Shown: piece after piece, positions 1-6,540 of the stretch | How positions within the stretch are numbered: the first letter of the stretch is position 1 | Layout of the letters: each line of letters opens with the position of its first letter | DNA from: Anaerolineaceae bacterium | Lineage (GTDB): Bacteria > Chloroflexota > Anaerolineae > Anaerolineales > Anaerolineaceae | DNA length: 10,180 nucleotides | Assembly: GCA_021107195.1 (NCBI GenBank) | Contig: JAIOTF010000034.1 | Location: 1 to 10,180, forward strand | Reading direction: 5' to 3' | Program-made: the position numbers and the translations under genes | The notes under the pieces: model-generated | What the model was told of the DNA's origin: nothing | Seen by the model: the letters and a program-made list of their open reading frames with translations, nothing else | Database searches by the model: none

Positions 1-2186
1 TAGGTACTGGTGACCAGCCTGGCAAATGCGGTCTGGATGTTGGCGCTGGCATCCTGACTGCTCATTTCAAGACATTTGCCATTGACATAATACGCAGCCT
101 GGGCAACCAGGTCTCTGACCGAGGTTTGCAATCCGGATAATCGATTCTGGTTCTGGACGCGCTTCTGACCGATGATGCGCATCACAGATTCGCTTTGATT
201 ATTGGTGGTAGCTTGCTGAATGAAACGTTCCGTTTTGCAGTAGAGATACAGATCGGAGACCAGGCGTGGATCTGTGGGGAGAGCGATGATCAACTGGGGC
301 AAACCCATTGACATGGTTGTCAGGGCAGCCGTGTCTTCGGCATGTTCGTGTTCAGGAGAAATGACCTGGATCGTCAGCTCGTGTTCCCGGCCGTAGATCT
401 TCTGGTCAACCTTCTTGGTGAATTCAAAATCCTGGTTTGAGTCAGCATGGCGGATCTTGGATGTGCGGATAATACCATCAAAAATGTTCTCTTTCAGCTT
501 ATCCAGGGTTTCAGCAGGGTCAATATCCGTGCTCTTGATTTCCTGTTCGATGTCCTTCTCCTCATTGGTCAGGAATTCATATTCATCCCCGTTGCGTTGG
601 ATATAGGTTTGCTGTTCCAGCAGGGCCAGAGCAGCTTCAATTTTTGTCTTCAATTCGCCCAGGTTTTGGTTAAAGCCGTCGGTCATCAATATCCGCACGT
701 TATGTGCTGTGGCCTTAAACTCCTTGACATACTTGACCAGGAAGAGCGCCTTGAGCACGCGCACCGCAAAATCATCATTCAGGTTTGGTTCAGCGTTTTG
801 GATAGAAAGCTGGTTCTGAGTTTTCAGCATCGTACGGATCCCGGCAAACATGCGGTCAAAAGTGGCCAGGCTACCCAATTCCTGGTCTTTGACCTGGATG
901 GCAACCGTCTGAAAGACTCCCAGCATCGAGCGTTCACCAATCGCTGCGTGGCGGCCTTCAAAGGCGTTGTGGTCTGAAAGATTGGTCAGGGCTTGTTGGA
1001 AAAGGACGAATTGGTAGGGAATAAAGGGATAAAGGTTGATGAAGTTTTGTTCATTGCGGAAATTGCGGTAGGTTCTGCTGTCAGAAAAATCAAAGAAGGT
1101 ACCAAAATTGTTCTTTTGCTGATGGTACAGGCCCTTCAGGGCATTTTCACCCGCAGCGTTCTTATGCAATAAACGCGTGGCAATCACCTCATCCACATTG
1201 GCGCTGGTCAGTTTCAAGCGCATTTTGAAGCGAGCCATGATCTTGGAAAAGTCATGCTGCTGCTGACGATTGATATTGCCAATGACTTTATCCATGTCTA
1301 CCTGGGAGGTTACCACGATCCACGCCTGGCCATCACAGATCGTCGCCAGGCTTTCAGCAATGGTTTGCAGGTTGGTCATCAACTTCGTGCTTTCGGCGAT
1401 GTATTGGCCGACCTCATCCACAAAGAAATTCAAACGGAAACCAGGCTCCTGTTTGTCGATATACTCCTTAACCATGTGGGCGAAGTCTTCAATGGAGAGC
1501 TTGTAGTCATCCCGGTAATCTTTGATGATGTCCTTGACATGTTCCTGGCTGCTGCCGGTCACTTGAGCATAGGCACGGGCAATTTGGGTCTTTTTTGCCA
1601 GTGCCAGATGCCGGTCGCTGGCCCAGGTTTTTTCGCTCAGCTGTTGGTAAGCCTCCTGAAATGGCTCGTATACCCCCTGCTGCACCATATCACGCTCAAA
1701 TTGAGCCAGATAGCCCCACTTGCCATAGAAGCCGCACATTTCATTGAACACCTTGACAAAAACAGCCAGAACGGCGTCTGTATCATTGGTACTGATCGCA
1801 TCCGCTTTTTGATCGATATTGAACAGGATACTATGGGAAGGAATCTGAGCAGCTCTTTTGAGATTGCCTTTGAGAAATTCATCATCAGCACACTTCGGCA
1901 GGAAGTATTCCAGCATGGAACTGCTATTCACCGTTCGATTTTCGAGTATGTAAGCCAACATTTTCAATAGATGGGACTTACCAGAACCAAAAAAGCCGGA
2001 AACCCAGGCACCGTTTGCATGCTGATATTCCAGGTAAGCTTCGAGAAAAGCATTCAGGTGTTTGCTGACCTCATTGGTCAACACATATTCTTCCACCTCA
2101 ATTTGCAAACCGCTTTCATCATCGGCTTTGATCACTCCCTCAATGGGACGATCGACAGGTTTACTGAAAATACTGTTGAGTTGCAT
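1..2186 (-). CDS. brxC: BREX ATPase BrxC, N-terminal 728 residues (runs off the left edge)
   Basis: Reading the minus strand from the ATG at 2186 gives an open frame of 728 codons with no stop before the window edge. The family is usually about 1,200 residues, so roughly the last 40% is missing. BrxC is the large P-loop ATPase of BREX systems, needed for phage exclusion and in most systems for host methylation. The start MQLNSIFSKPVDRPIEGVIK is typical of BrxC. A Walker A motif GFFGSGKSH lies at residues 64-72, a Walker B NFFVDEVG at 253-260 (D257, E258), and VVTSQ at 291-295 fits a sensor strand. A Shine-Dalgarno-like AGGGG precedes the ATG by about 9 nt, and brxB ends 14 nt upstream, so the gene is in the brxA-brxB operon. 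No frameshift was seen along the stretch read. The type of BREX cannot be fixed without the downstream genes. Confidence 0.93.
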   Translation of the reverse strand, partial: MQLNSIFSKPVDRPIEGVIKADDESGLQIEVEEYVLTNEVSKHLNAFLEAYLEYQHANGAWVSGFFGSGKSHLLKMLAYILENRTVNSSSMLEYFLPKCADDEFLKGNLKRAAQIPSHSILFNIDQKADAISTNDTDAVLAVFVKVFNEMCGFYGKWGYLAQFERDMVQQGVYEPFQEAYQQLSEKTWASDRHLALAKKTQIARAYAQVTGSSQEHVKDIIKDYRDDYKLSIEDFAHMVKEYIDKQEPGFRLNFFVDEVGQYIAESTKLMTNLQTIAESLATICDGQAWIVVTSQVDMDKVIGNINRQQQHDFSKIMARFKMRLKLTSANVDEVIATRLLHKNAAGENALKGLYHQQKNNFGTFFDFSDSRTYRNFRNEQNFINLYPFIPYQFVLFQQALTNLSDHNAFEGRHAAIGERSMLGVFQTVAIQVKDQELGSLATFDRMFAGIRTMLKTQNQLSIQNAEPNLNDDFAVRVLKALFLVKYVKEFKATAHNVRILMTDGFNQNLGELKTKIEAALALLEQQTYIQRNGDEYEFLTNEEKDIEQEIKSTDIDPAETLDKLKENIFDGIIRTSKIRHADSNQDFEFTKKVDQKIYGREHELTIQVISPEHEHAEDTAALTTMSMGLPQLIIALPTDPRLVSDLYLYCKTERFIQQATTNNQSESVMRIIGQKRVQNQNRLSGLQTSVRDLVAQAAYYVNGKCLEMSSQDASANIQTAFARLVTST

Positions 2187-2200
2187 GATTTGTAACCCCT

Positions 2201-2812
2201 TCAGATTTGATATTTCAGGATATTGAATGCGCGATAATACGGGTTGCCGCGCATGGATTCAAACAGGAACAAGGCTGTGCTGCCTTCGCCGGTTTCCACA
2301 TATTTACCGGGGTAAAACATGACCATCGGCTGGTCCTTTATTGTGCTTTGCAGATTATTCAGCAGGGTATGGGATCGAAGATACGGGTAAACTTCCCCCA
2401 CACCGGTCAGAAAAAGAATATCTGATGACTGCTCATTGACCTTTCTGGCAATCGCTGGAACGAGGAATTCTTCCGGGTCCAATATGCCTTGCAACAGGTC
2501 AAACAATTCGCCTTTTGAATTCTCTCGTTCAAATTCCAGCACCATATCCCAGTTGCCATCCTGTTTGATCAATTCAATGCAGAGATCATATAGATTAATA
2601 GCTAAAACCCGAATGTCAATACGAGCGAGCCTGTTCTCAAGCTGTTTGGCCATCCTGATGAATTCATTTGTTTCCTGGGGATGGAACGGACAGATAAAAA
2701 AGGGAACCTCATTGCCCAAACCGGCCATGGTCAGAAAACGTTGAGAACGCATCACCTTCAATAAATGGTCAAAGCGTTCATTGATCGGGCGTTCCATCAG
2801 ATCAGGATACAT
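2201..2812 (-). CDS. brxB: BREX protein BrxB (DUF1788 family)
   Basis: A 203-residue protein of the DUF1788 family, the usual length for BrxB. BrxB is a conserved small BREX protein whose molecular role is poorly known; it is encoded between BrxA and the ATPase. Recognisable stretches are INERFDHLLKVMRSQRFL (residues 10-27), LGNEVPFFICPFHP (32-45), DILFLTGVGEVYPYLRSH (131-148) and MVMFYPGKY (163-171). The open frame extends back to an ATG at 2872, but the ATG at 2812 was chosen because AGGA sits 4 nt before it and the frame upstream lies inside brxA. With this start the gene overlaps the end of brxA by 11 nt, suggesting translational coupling. Another ATG at 2797 (MERPINERF) is possible but has no ribosome binding site. 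The stop is followed after 14 nt by brxC. Confidence 0.92.
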   Translation of the reverse strand: MYPDLMERPINERFDHLLKVMRSQRFLTMAGLGNEVPFFICPFHPQETNEFIRMAKQLENRLARIDIRVLAINLYDLCIELIKQDGNWDMVLEFERENSKGELFDLLQGILDPEEFLVPAIARKVNEQSSDILFLTGVGEVYPYLRSHTLLNNLQSTIKDQPMVMFYPGKYVETGEGSTALFLFESMRGNPYYRAFNILKYQI

Positions 2813-3422
2813 TAATTCCTCCAGTACCTGTCGGTGGCGTGGTGGGGAAAATGGCATAACTCCAGGGTGCATCCACAGCCAATTGATTGATCACTGCCTG
2901 CGAAAGCGTACAGGGGAGGATACGGTTATCATTACTCAAAAAGTCTGCTTCGCGCATCATACGAAACAAAACCGTACGGATTTTGGTCTGGGTGCTCTGT
3001 TTAATATCGCGCAGTTCCTGGTGCCAATCTGCTTTGTTGTTGTAAAACACGGTGTAATCGAATTCGTCTAATTGGGTGTGAAAGAGCTTGAAGCGTTGGA
3101 AAAGCACTTCATTTGCAAAGTCCCGAATGAATTGGTAGCGCTTGCAAAGGGTATACCAGAGGATTTGCTTTTGCTCGATGATATTTGCTTCCTCAACCAG
3201 GAAGCGCAATTGTTCAATGGATAAGGTTTGCAAACGCGGTTCGATTTCCTGATAAACGCGTTGGATGCTGCTCTGTACCCGCGATTGCAAAAGATTCTCG
3301 GATTTCACCTTCTCTTTGGTAGTCCCCCAATCCTGTAATTGCAAATACACCTCGGCCACGATCACCGATTCGGCCAATCCCAGGCTGACCGCGGTGAAAG
3401 AGAGTTTGTAGCGTTCCGTCAT
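2802..3422 (-). CDS. brxA: BREX protein BrxA (DUF1819 family)
   Basis: A 206-residue protein matching the DUF1819/BrxA family in length and order of motifs: an N-terminal YKLSFTAVSLGLAESVIVAE (residues 5-24), a DWGTTKEKV segment, the central run LWYTLCKRYQFIRDFANEVL (about 88-107), and STQTKIRTVLFRMMREADFLS near 143-163. BrxA is a small DNA-binding BREX component; its exact role in exclusion is unsettled. Its ATG overlaps the stop of the upstream HTH gene as ATGA, and its own end overlaps brxB, so the genes form one transcription unit. The order brxA-brxB-brxC fits BREX type 1 and also types 5 and 6; no brxE-like gene precedes it here. Confidence 0.93.
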   Translation of the reverse strand: MTERYKLSFTAVSLGLAESVIVAEVYLQLQDWGTTKEKVKSENLLQSRVQSSIQRVYQEIEPRLQTLSIEQLRFLVEEANIIEQKQILWYTLCKRYQFIRDFANEVLFQRFKLFHTQLDEFDYTVFYNNKADWHQELRDIKQSTQTKIRTVLFRMMREADFLSNDNRILPCTLSQAVINQLAVDAPWSYAIFPTTPPTGTGGINVS

Positions 3423-3619
3423 TTTGTTACACCTGTTTCTTTGGTGATTGCGGCAGTGCCCGATTTTACCCAGGCGTCCACATCAGCCTGCTTGAACATC
3501 CATTTGCGGCCCACTTTATGCGCTGGCATGCTGCGGTTCTTGATCCAGTTATAGATGGTGTCATTACTTACGTTTAAATACACAGCGATCTCTTCAACGG
3601 TAAGCCATTTATCGTCCAT
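3419..3619 (-). CDS. Small excisionase-like (MerR/HTH_17-type) DNA-binding protein leading the BREX operon
   Basis: A 66-residue protein with a single helix-turn-helix domain: LTVEEIAVYLNVSNDTIYNWI (residues 6-26) is the helix-turn-helix, and PAHKVGRKWMFKQADVDAWV (32-51) the wing and closing helix typical of excisionase-family (HTH_17) domains. The ATG at 3619 has AGAGGGA a few bases upstream. Its TGA overlaps the brxA ATG (ATGA), so it is the first gene of the BREX operon and probably translationally coupled to brxA. It may autoregulate the operon or act as a BREX DNA-binding subunit; the sequence does not decide between them. The 15-residue tail after the domain has no recognisable motif. 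It is unlike the large WYL-type BrxR regulators known from some type 1 systems. Confidence 0.85.
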   Translation of the reverse strand: MDDKWLTVEEIAVYLNVSNDTIYNWIKNRSMPAHKVGRKWMFKQADVDAWVKSGTAAITKETGVTK

Positions 3620-3652
3620 AGTGTCCCTCTTCTGTTAATGTGGCGTAGCTTA

Positions 3653-3680
3653 ATTATAAGACCATTTTTGCGGAACAAAG
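3653..3680 (-). promoter_or_regulatory. Probable promoter of the BREX operon
   Basis: On the minus strand there is a perfect TATAAT (-10) at 3658-3653, about 35 nt upstream of the HTH-gene ATG. The -35 is weak: CTTTGT at 3680-3675 gives 16-nt spacing, and TTGTTC at 3678-3673 gives only 14. The -10 lies within a short CTTA/TAAG inverted repeat (3649-3660) that could be an operator half-site pair. Start of transcription would be near 3646, leaving a leader of under 30 nt. Confidence 0.5.
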
Positions 3681-3721
3681 CCGAATAAGCAGGAACTGGT
3701 GGGAAAAATGACTATTTAATT

Positions 3722-3755
3722 GCAACAGCCCGGATTGAACTGCCCGGGCTGTTGC
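3722..3755 (-). terminator. Strong hairpin between the membrane-protein gene and the BREX promoter, probable terminator
   Basis: A perfect 12-bp GC-rich stem, GCAACAGCCCGG at 3722-3733 pairing with CCGGGCTGTTGC at 3744-3755, with a 10-nt loop. On the minus strand the hairpin follows the membrane-protein stop by about 66 nt and is followed by an AT-rich stretch with a five-T run about 13 nt on. It would insulate the BREX promoter from the XRE/membrane-protein transcript. On the plus strand it is followed by TTAATTCATTTTT, so it could work in either direction, although no plus-strand gene lies to its left. Confidence 0.6.
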
Positions 3756-3821
3756 TTAATTCATTTTTGCTAAGTAGAAGCTGGTTAGTTGACGGGCTTG
3801 CTAATATTGCTCATGAATTCA

Positions 3822-4316
3822 TCAGACAAGATTGCTGCTTTTGCTCTTGTATAAAATAACGATGTGGTAAATCAGAGAAGCTGCGGCGATCAAAAACATG
3901 ATGATTGCTACCGATGAAAAGAATGTTGTCCAGAAAGCGCTTTCGATTTTGTGGCTGAGAACAAAACTTGAAATTGAACAAAAAAAGCTTGGCAACAGGA
4001 GGGCGAAAACCACATTAGATTTAGCGGTGTATGCGCCGTTTGGTTTGGACAATATTTTCAGAAGTTCGTTATTAGTCTGCTCATTGATTTCTTTAAGTAT
4101 ATTTGCAACGGCCCCATAATTGGATGTTTTATATCGATAGAAACATTCCAAAAACAAGTAAAACGAGAGTACGTTAGTTTCGATTAACAAGATGAGCTGT
4201 ATTTTTTTCGATTTTACTGGGAAGTTGAAGATAATGAACAGCCCAAGAATGATGTACCAATACAGGCGGGGAAGCAATTTCTTATGGATGGTTTTTGGAG
4301 GGTTTTTCGGCATCAT
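3822..4316 (-). CDS. Unrecognised four-helix membrane protein, paired with the XRE regulator
   Basis: A 164-residue hydrophobic protein of no family that I recognise. Four likely membrane segments are visible at about residues 18-34, 39-59, 101-121 and 129-156. The 62-100 stretch between the second and third is polar and probably faces one side (GAVANILKEINEQ and following). The N-terminus is basic (PKNPPKTIHKK) and the C-terminus ends in KSKSSNLV. Two adjacent ATGs (4316, 4313) are preceded by GGAAAGAG; the gene begins inside the end of the XRE gene with a 35-nt overlap, so the two are translated from one message. A role cannot be read from the sequence. The pairing of a regulator with a small membrane protein would fit an immunity, signalling or toxin-like partner, but that is inference only. 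Confidence 0.75.
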   Translation of the reverse strand: MMPKNPPKTIHKKLLPRLYWYIILGLFIIFNFPVKSKKIQLILLIETNVLSFYLFLECFYRYKTSNYGAVANILKEINEQTNNELLKILSKPNGAYTAKSNVVFALLLPSFFCSISSFVLSHKIESAFWTTFFSSVAIIMFLIAAASLIYHIVILYKSKSSNLV

Positions 4317-4719
4317 TGATCTCTTTCCACTTAGTCAGGTTTTGTAAAACAGTGGTCAAAATTTCTCTTTTTAATTGAGGTTCTTCTTCAAGGAGGTTGA
4401 GAATGATTTGAACTTCAGCATCTTGCTGTGCAAGTTCATTTAATTTTGACAATGCAATTTCTTCATCTTCTTCATCAAGCCAGCCAGCGAGTTTGAAAAC
4501 CGTAAATTGCGGCACGTTTAATTTATCAGCAATTTGATTGCAAAGAACCGCGTCAGGAACTCTTTCCCCTTTCATGAACGATGACACATATGCAGGACTT
4601 AGATCCATTTGACTGGCCAACGCACGAATGGATAATCCATTGTCTTCCATATAAGATTTTATAAAGGATACCAAGCCTTTTGCTTGAATAGGATCAGGCA
4701 ATGGGTGTTTATATGGCAT
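4282..4719 (-). CDS. XRE-family transcriptional regulator (Cro/C1-type HTH)
   Basis: A 145-residue protein with a Cro/C1-type helix-turn-helix at about residues 16-72: a first helix in LVSFIKSYMEDNGLS, then IRALASQMDLSPAYVSSFMKGERVPD as the recognition unit, and QIADKLNVP. The C-terminal half is acidic and helical (DEEDEEIALSKLNELAQQDAEVQ) and may serve dimerisation; no peptidase or metal site is seen. The ATG at 4719 has AAGGA 7 nt upstream. It is divergent from the HTH/zinc-ribbon and integrase genes, with a palindrome-rich operator region between them, so it is probably the repressor of both directions, like an integrative-element repressor. Its 3' end overlaps the membrane-protein gene by 35 nt. 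Confidence 0.87.
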   Translation of the reverse strand: MPYKHPLPDPIQAKGLVSFIKSYMEDNGLSIRALASQMDLSPAYVSSFMKGERVPDAVLCNQIADKLNVPQFTVFKLAGWLDEEDEEIALSKLNELAQQDAEVQIILNLLEEEPQLKREILTTVLQNLTKWKEINDAEKPSKNHP

Positions 4720-4747
4720 GACATTTTCCTTCTTATGAGTTTTTTGT

Positions 4748-4776
4748 TTGACAGATTATAATGATATGGCTATAAT
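4748..4776 (+). promoter_or_regulatory. Consensus sigma70 promoter for the HTH/zinc-ribbon and integrase genes
   Basis: TTGACA at 4748-4753 and TATAAT at 4771-4776, both perfect, separated by exactly 17 nt. Transcription would start near 4783, inside an 18-bp palindrome, leaving a leader of about 80 nt before the ATG at 4865. A promoter this strong ahead of an integrase implies tight repression most of the time. Confidence 0.85.
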
Positions 4777-4780
4777 CTGT
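4751..4780. repeat. 10-bp inverted repeat carrying both -10 boxes
   Basis: ACAGATTATA (4751-4760) and TATAATCTGT (4771-4780) are exact reverse complements around a 10-nt spacer. Each arm contains the -10 box of one of the two divergent promoters. It may be a repressor operator, or symmetry that simply follows from the facing -10 boxes; the ACAG/CTGT ends extend beyond what the promoters need. Confidence 0.7.
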
Positions 4781-4783
4781 TTA
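4755..4783 (-). promoter_or_regulatory. Overlapping divergent promoter for the XRE regulator gene
   Basis: On the minus strand TATAAT (4760-4755) lies 17 nt from TAAACA (4783-4778), which matches the -35 consensus at four of six positions. Transcription would begin near 4748, about 30 nt ahead of the XRE ATG. It occupies almost the same bases as the rightward promoter, so the two polymerases should compete. Confidence 0.55.
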
Positions 4784-4795
4784 CGTACGTAAACA
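4778..4795. promoter_or_regulatory. Perfect 18-bp palindrome, probable XRE operator
   Basis: TGTTTACGTACGTAAACA equals its own reverse complement over all 18 bases. It covers the predicted +1 of the rightward promoter and the -35 of the leftward one, so a bound dimer would block the integrase side and affect the repressor gene. A related partial half-site GCGTAA occurs at about 4808-4813. The natural candidate ligand is the adjacent XRE protein. Confidence 0.7.
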
Positions 4796-4864
4796 CTTCG
4801 TTTTATTGCGTAAGTGAATACATCTTAACAATCCCAATAAAATAGAAATTTCTTTGGAGTCATT

Positions 4865-5248
4865 ATGCGTGGTCGCCTCAAAGCACAACAAGTCCATAAT
4901 CTGAGAAAATTGCTCGACATGCTTTACACACCGGCAGAATTGGCTTCTACAGTTGGCTTTACACGTCGTCAAATCTATCGGGTTTACGTTCCTGAGGGTC
5001 TTCCTTGTCAGCGAGATGAAACTGGTCATCTTTGGATCAATGGTTGTGAGTTTCGTAATTGGTACCGGACAAACTATAAGAAAACAAAATTGGGGCCGAA
5101 TGAGACTTATTGTTTGACCTGTAAAGGTCCCGTGCCGATTTACAAGCCCCAAACTTTTGAAAAGGGAGGAATGATTTTCATTCAATCGTTTTGTCCTCAT
5201 TGTGGGCGCAAACTGGCGCGATTTCAAAAAAACCTATGGAAGAAATGA
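4865..5248 (+). CDS. Small HTH plus zinc-ribbon protein, operon partner of the integrase
   Basis: A 127-residue protein in two parts. Residues about 20-70 form an excisionase-like helix-turn-helix with wing (YTPAELASTVGFTRRQIYRVY, then GHLWINGCEFRNWY). Residues 83-113 carry CLTC and CPHC pairs (C83, C86, C110, C113), a classic four-cysteine zinc ribbon. The C-terminus is lysine-rich. The ATG at 4865 has GGAG 5 nt before it. Its TGA (5246-5248) overlaps the likely integrase ATG (5245), so the two are translationally coupled. The placement suggests a recombination directionality factor or an integrase accessory protein, by analogy with excisionases; no named family is recognised. Confidence 0.82.
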   Translation: MRGRLKAQQVHNLRKLLDMLYTPAELASTVGFTRRQIYRVYVPEGLPCQRDETGHLWINGCEFRNWYRTNYKKTKLGPNETYCLTCKGPVPIYKPQTFEKGGMIFIQSFCPHCGRKLARFQKNLWKK

Positions 5249-6386
5249 AAATGATTTCAAGAGAAAATAAAAAGATCGTTGACCAATATTTGTATGAAGT
5301 GGAAGATTCTCATAGTGCTAATTCGATACGATGTATCCGAACACACTTGATCATCTTGCTGACCTTTTTGGGACAAACACCAGTTGATGAAATTGTTGAA
5401 AATGGTATTGGGTACAAGAAATATCTACGAGAAGATTATGTTCGTCGAGATGGGAAAAAAAGCCTTTATCGCATGAATACATGCGCAAGAATTTGGATTG
5501 GGTTCGTTTGTTTTTGCGATGGCTGCGGGAGGAACGCGAATTCTTGCAGATAAAAACCTCGTGGCTCAATCGCCACTTCACTTTTACAACCAGGGAAAAC
5601 AATCAGGCACGGAAAGATGCTTATATTTTTAGTGAAGCTCTTCAGGAAAGCGAAATCTGGTTCACGATTGATGAAATTCAAAAGATTGCCCGTACCCCAG
5701 TTATAAGATTAATTGACGAGCGTACAAGGGCTGCGTGTGTTTTTTTGCTGTTGTCGGGCATGCGCATTGGCGCTTTTCTTACATTGCCACTCCAAGCGGT
5801 TGATATGGATAAGCTGTTGATCCGCCAATGGACATCGTTAGGGGTACATACCAAGCTTGGGAAGAATGCAACCACAACGATAGTAAATCTACGGGAATAT
5901 CCACAGCTTATTGAGGTAGTGCGTTCGTGGGATGCCAAGGTGCGCGCTGTTTCGCCTTCTGAAGGATATTGGTTTCCGAATATTCATCCCTTAACCGGTG
6001 AATTGGACCCGGCTGCGATGAAGGGAAAGTATAGAGCCAGCGGATTTGGTAAGGATCTACACACCTTCTTGGCGACGAAGGTGGATATGCATTATAAGTC
6101 TGCTCACAAATTTCGACATGGCCATATACGTTTACTCAGGGATAGAGTGGAACGCTTTGATGATATTGAAGCGATTGCCCATAATTGTATGCAGACTGTA
6201 GAGACAATGCTGCGGTATGCGAGGATGAGTGAAAACTCTGCACAAAAGCGCATTCACCAGATGGCTCAAAGAGAGCGAACGAATTTCTCAGGGGAAAGAG
6301 CATTGACTGATGTTGATCCACAGACCATTCGTCTGGTTCAGGATTTGTTATCCAGTATGCTTCCCAACGACTCCAGGAGGTTTTGA
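5245..6386 (+). pseudogene. Tyrosine recombinase (phage-type integrase), interrupted by a -1 frame change
   Basis: Two reading frames together make one integrase of about 380 residues. The first (ATG 5245, ATGA overlap with the gene before, GGAAG upstream) holds the start of the N-terminal SAM-like core-binding domain, for example ANSIRCIRTHLIILLTFLG, and would stop at 5553. The rest, read in the -1 frame and open from 5400, continues with KPLSHEYMRKNLDWVRLFLRWL and the full catalytic domain. All catalytic residues are present: Arg in GMRIGAF (codon 5763), Lys near KLGKN, HKFR (6105-6116), His in IAHN (6180) and Tyr in LRYA (6216). The natural junction is a run of seven A's at 5455-5461. This may be a true mutation, a homopolymer assembly error, or slippage. 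It ends about 50 nt from the tRNA 3' end, the expected place for an island integrase. Confidence 0.85.
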
Positions 6387-6439
6387 TGTCTCAGATTTTA
6401 TATGGATTTGTTAAGGTTCTAGGGGAAAATTCCCAAAAG

Positions 6440-6465
6440 TGGGCCCGGAAGGATTCGAACCTTCG
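6440..6465. other. Likely island attachment site (3' end of the tRNA)
   Basis: Tyrosine recombinases commonly integrate at the 3' end of tRNA genes and rebuild that end. Here the integrase lies immediately beyond the T arm and acceptor 3' strand, so the core site is probably within these bases. No second copy is visible in the window; the matching direct repeat should lie left of position 1, beyond the BREX genes. The inverted repeat GGGAA/TTCCC at about 6423-6434 next to it may be an integrase arm site or a weak tRNA terminator. Confidence 0.45.
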
Positions 6466-6511
6466 ACCGAACGGTTATGAGCCGCGTGCTCTGCCGCTGA
6501 GCTACGGGCCC
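6440..6511 (-). tRNA. tRNA with CAU anticodon (Met elongator or Ile2)
   Basis: A 72-nt cloverleaf on the minus strand: acceptor GGGCCCG/CGGGCCC (7 bp), D arm GCTC/GAGC, anticodon loop CTCATAA (CAU), T arm GAAGG-TTCGAAT-CCTTC, discriminator A at 6440; CCA is not encoded. The G1:C72 pair rules out initiator tRNA. The GGCTCATAACCG core resembles Ile2 (lysidine-modified) tRNAs, but elongator Met cannot be excluded. The anticodon stem is imperfect: position 27:43 is C/T and 28:42 is G-T, so some decay is possible. Its 3' end faces the integrase. Confidence 0.88.
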
Positions 6512-6540
6512 TCGTAAGAGGGTATAAAATTGTTAAAGTT

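Noticed and set aside
447..1970. Plus-strand open frames of 176 and 238 codons
   Set aside because: They lie antisense to the continuous brxC frame, which has family motifs and a start site; the plus-strand translations show no recognisable domain.
2812..2872. Longer brxB start at 2872
   Set aside because: It would overlap brxA by 71 nt and has no good ribosome binding site, while 2812 has AGGA upstream and fits the family length.
4781..5227. Minus-strand 148-codon frame opposite the HTH/zinc-ribbon gene
   Set aside because: It is the antisense shadow of a gene with an HTH, four zinc-ligand cysteines and a strong promoter and ribosome binding site.
5455..5462. Classical programmed -1 frameshift site (as in dnaX or IS elements)
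   Set aside because: The zero-frame codons are GGG AAA AAA AGC, so the heptamer A AAA AAG is not in the required phase, and no stimulating hairpin was recognised; slippage is left only as a possibility.
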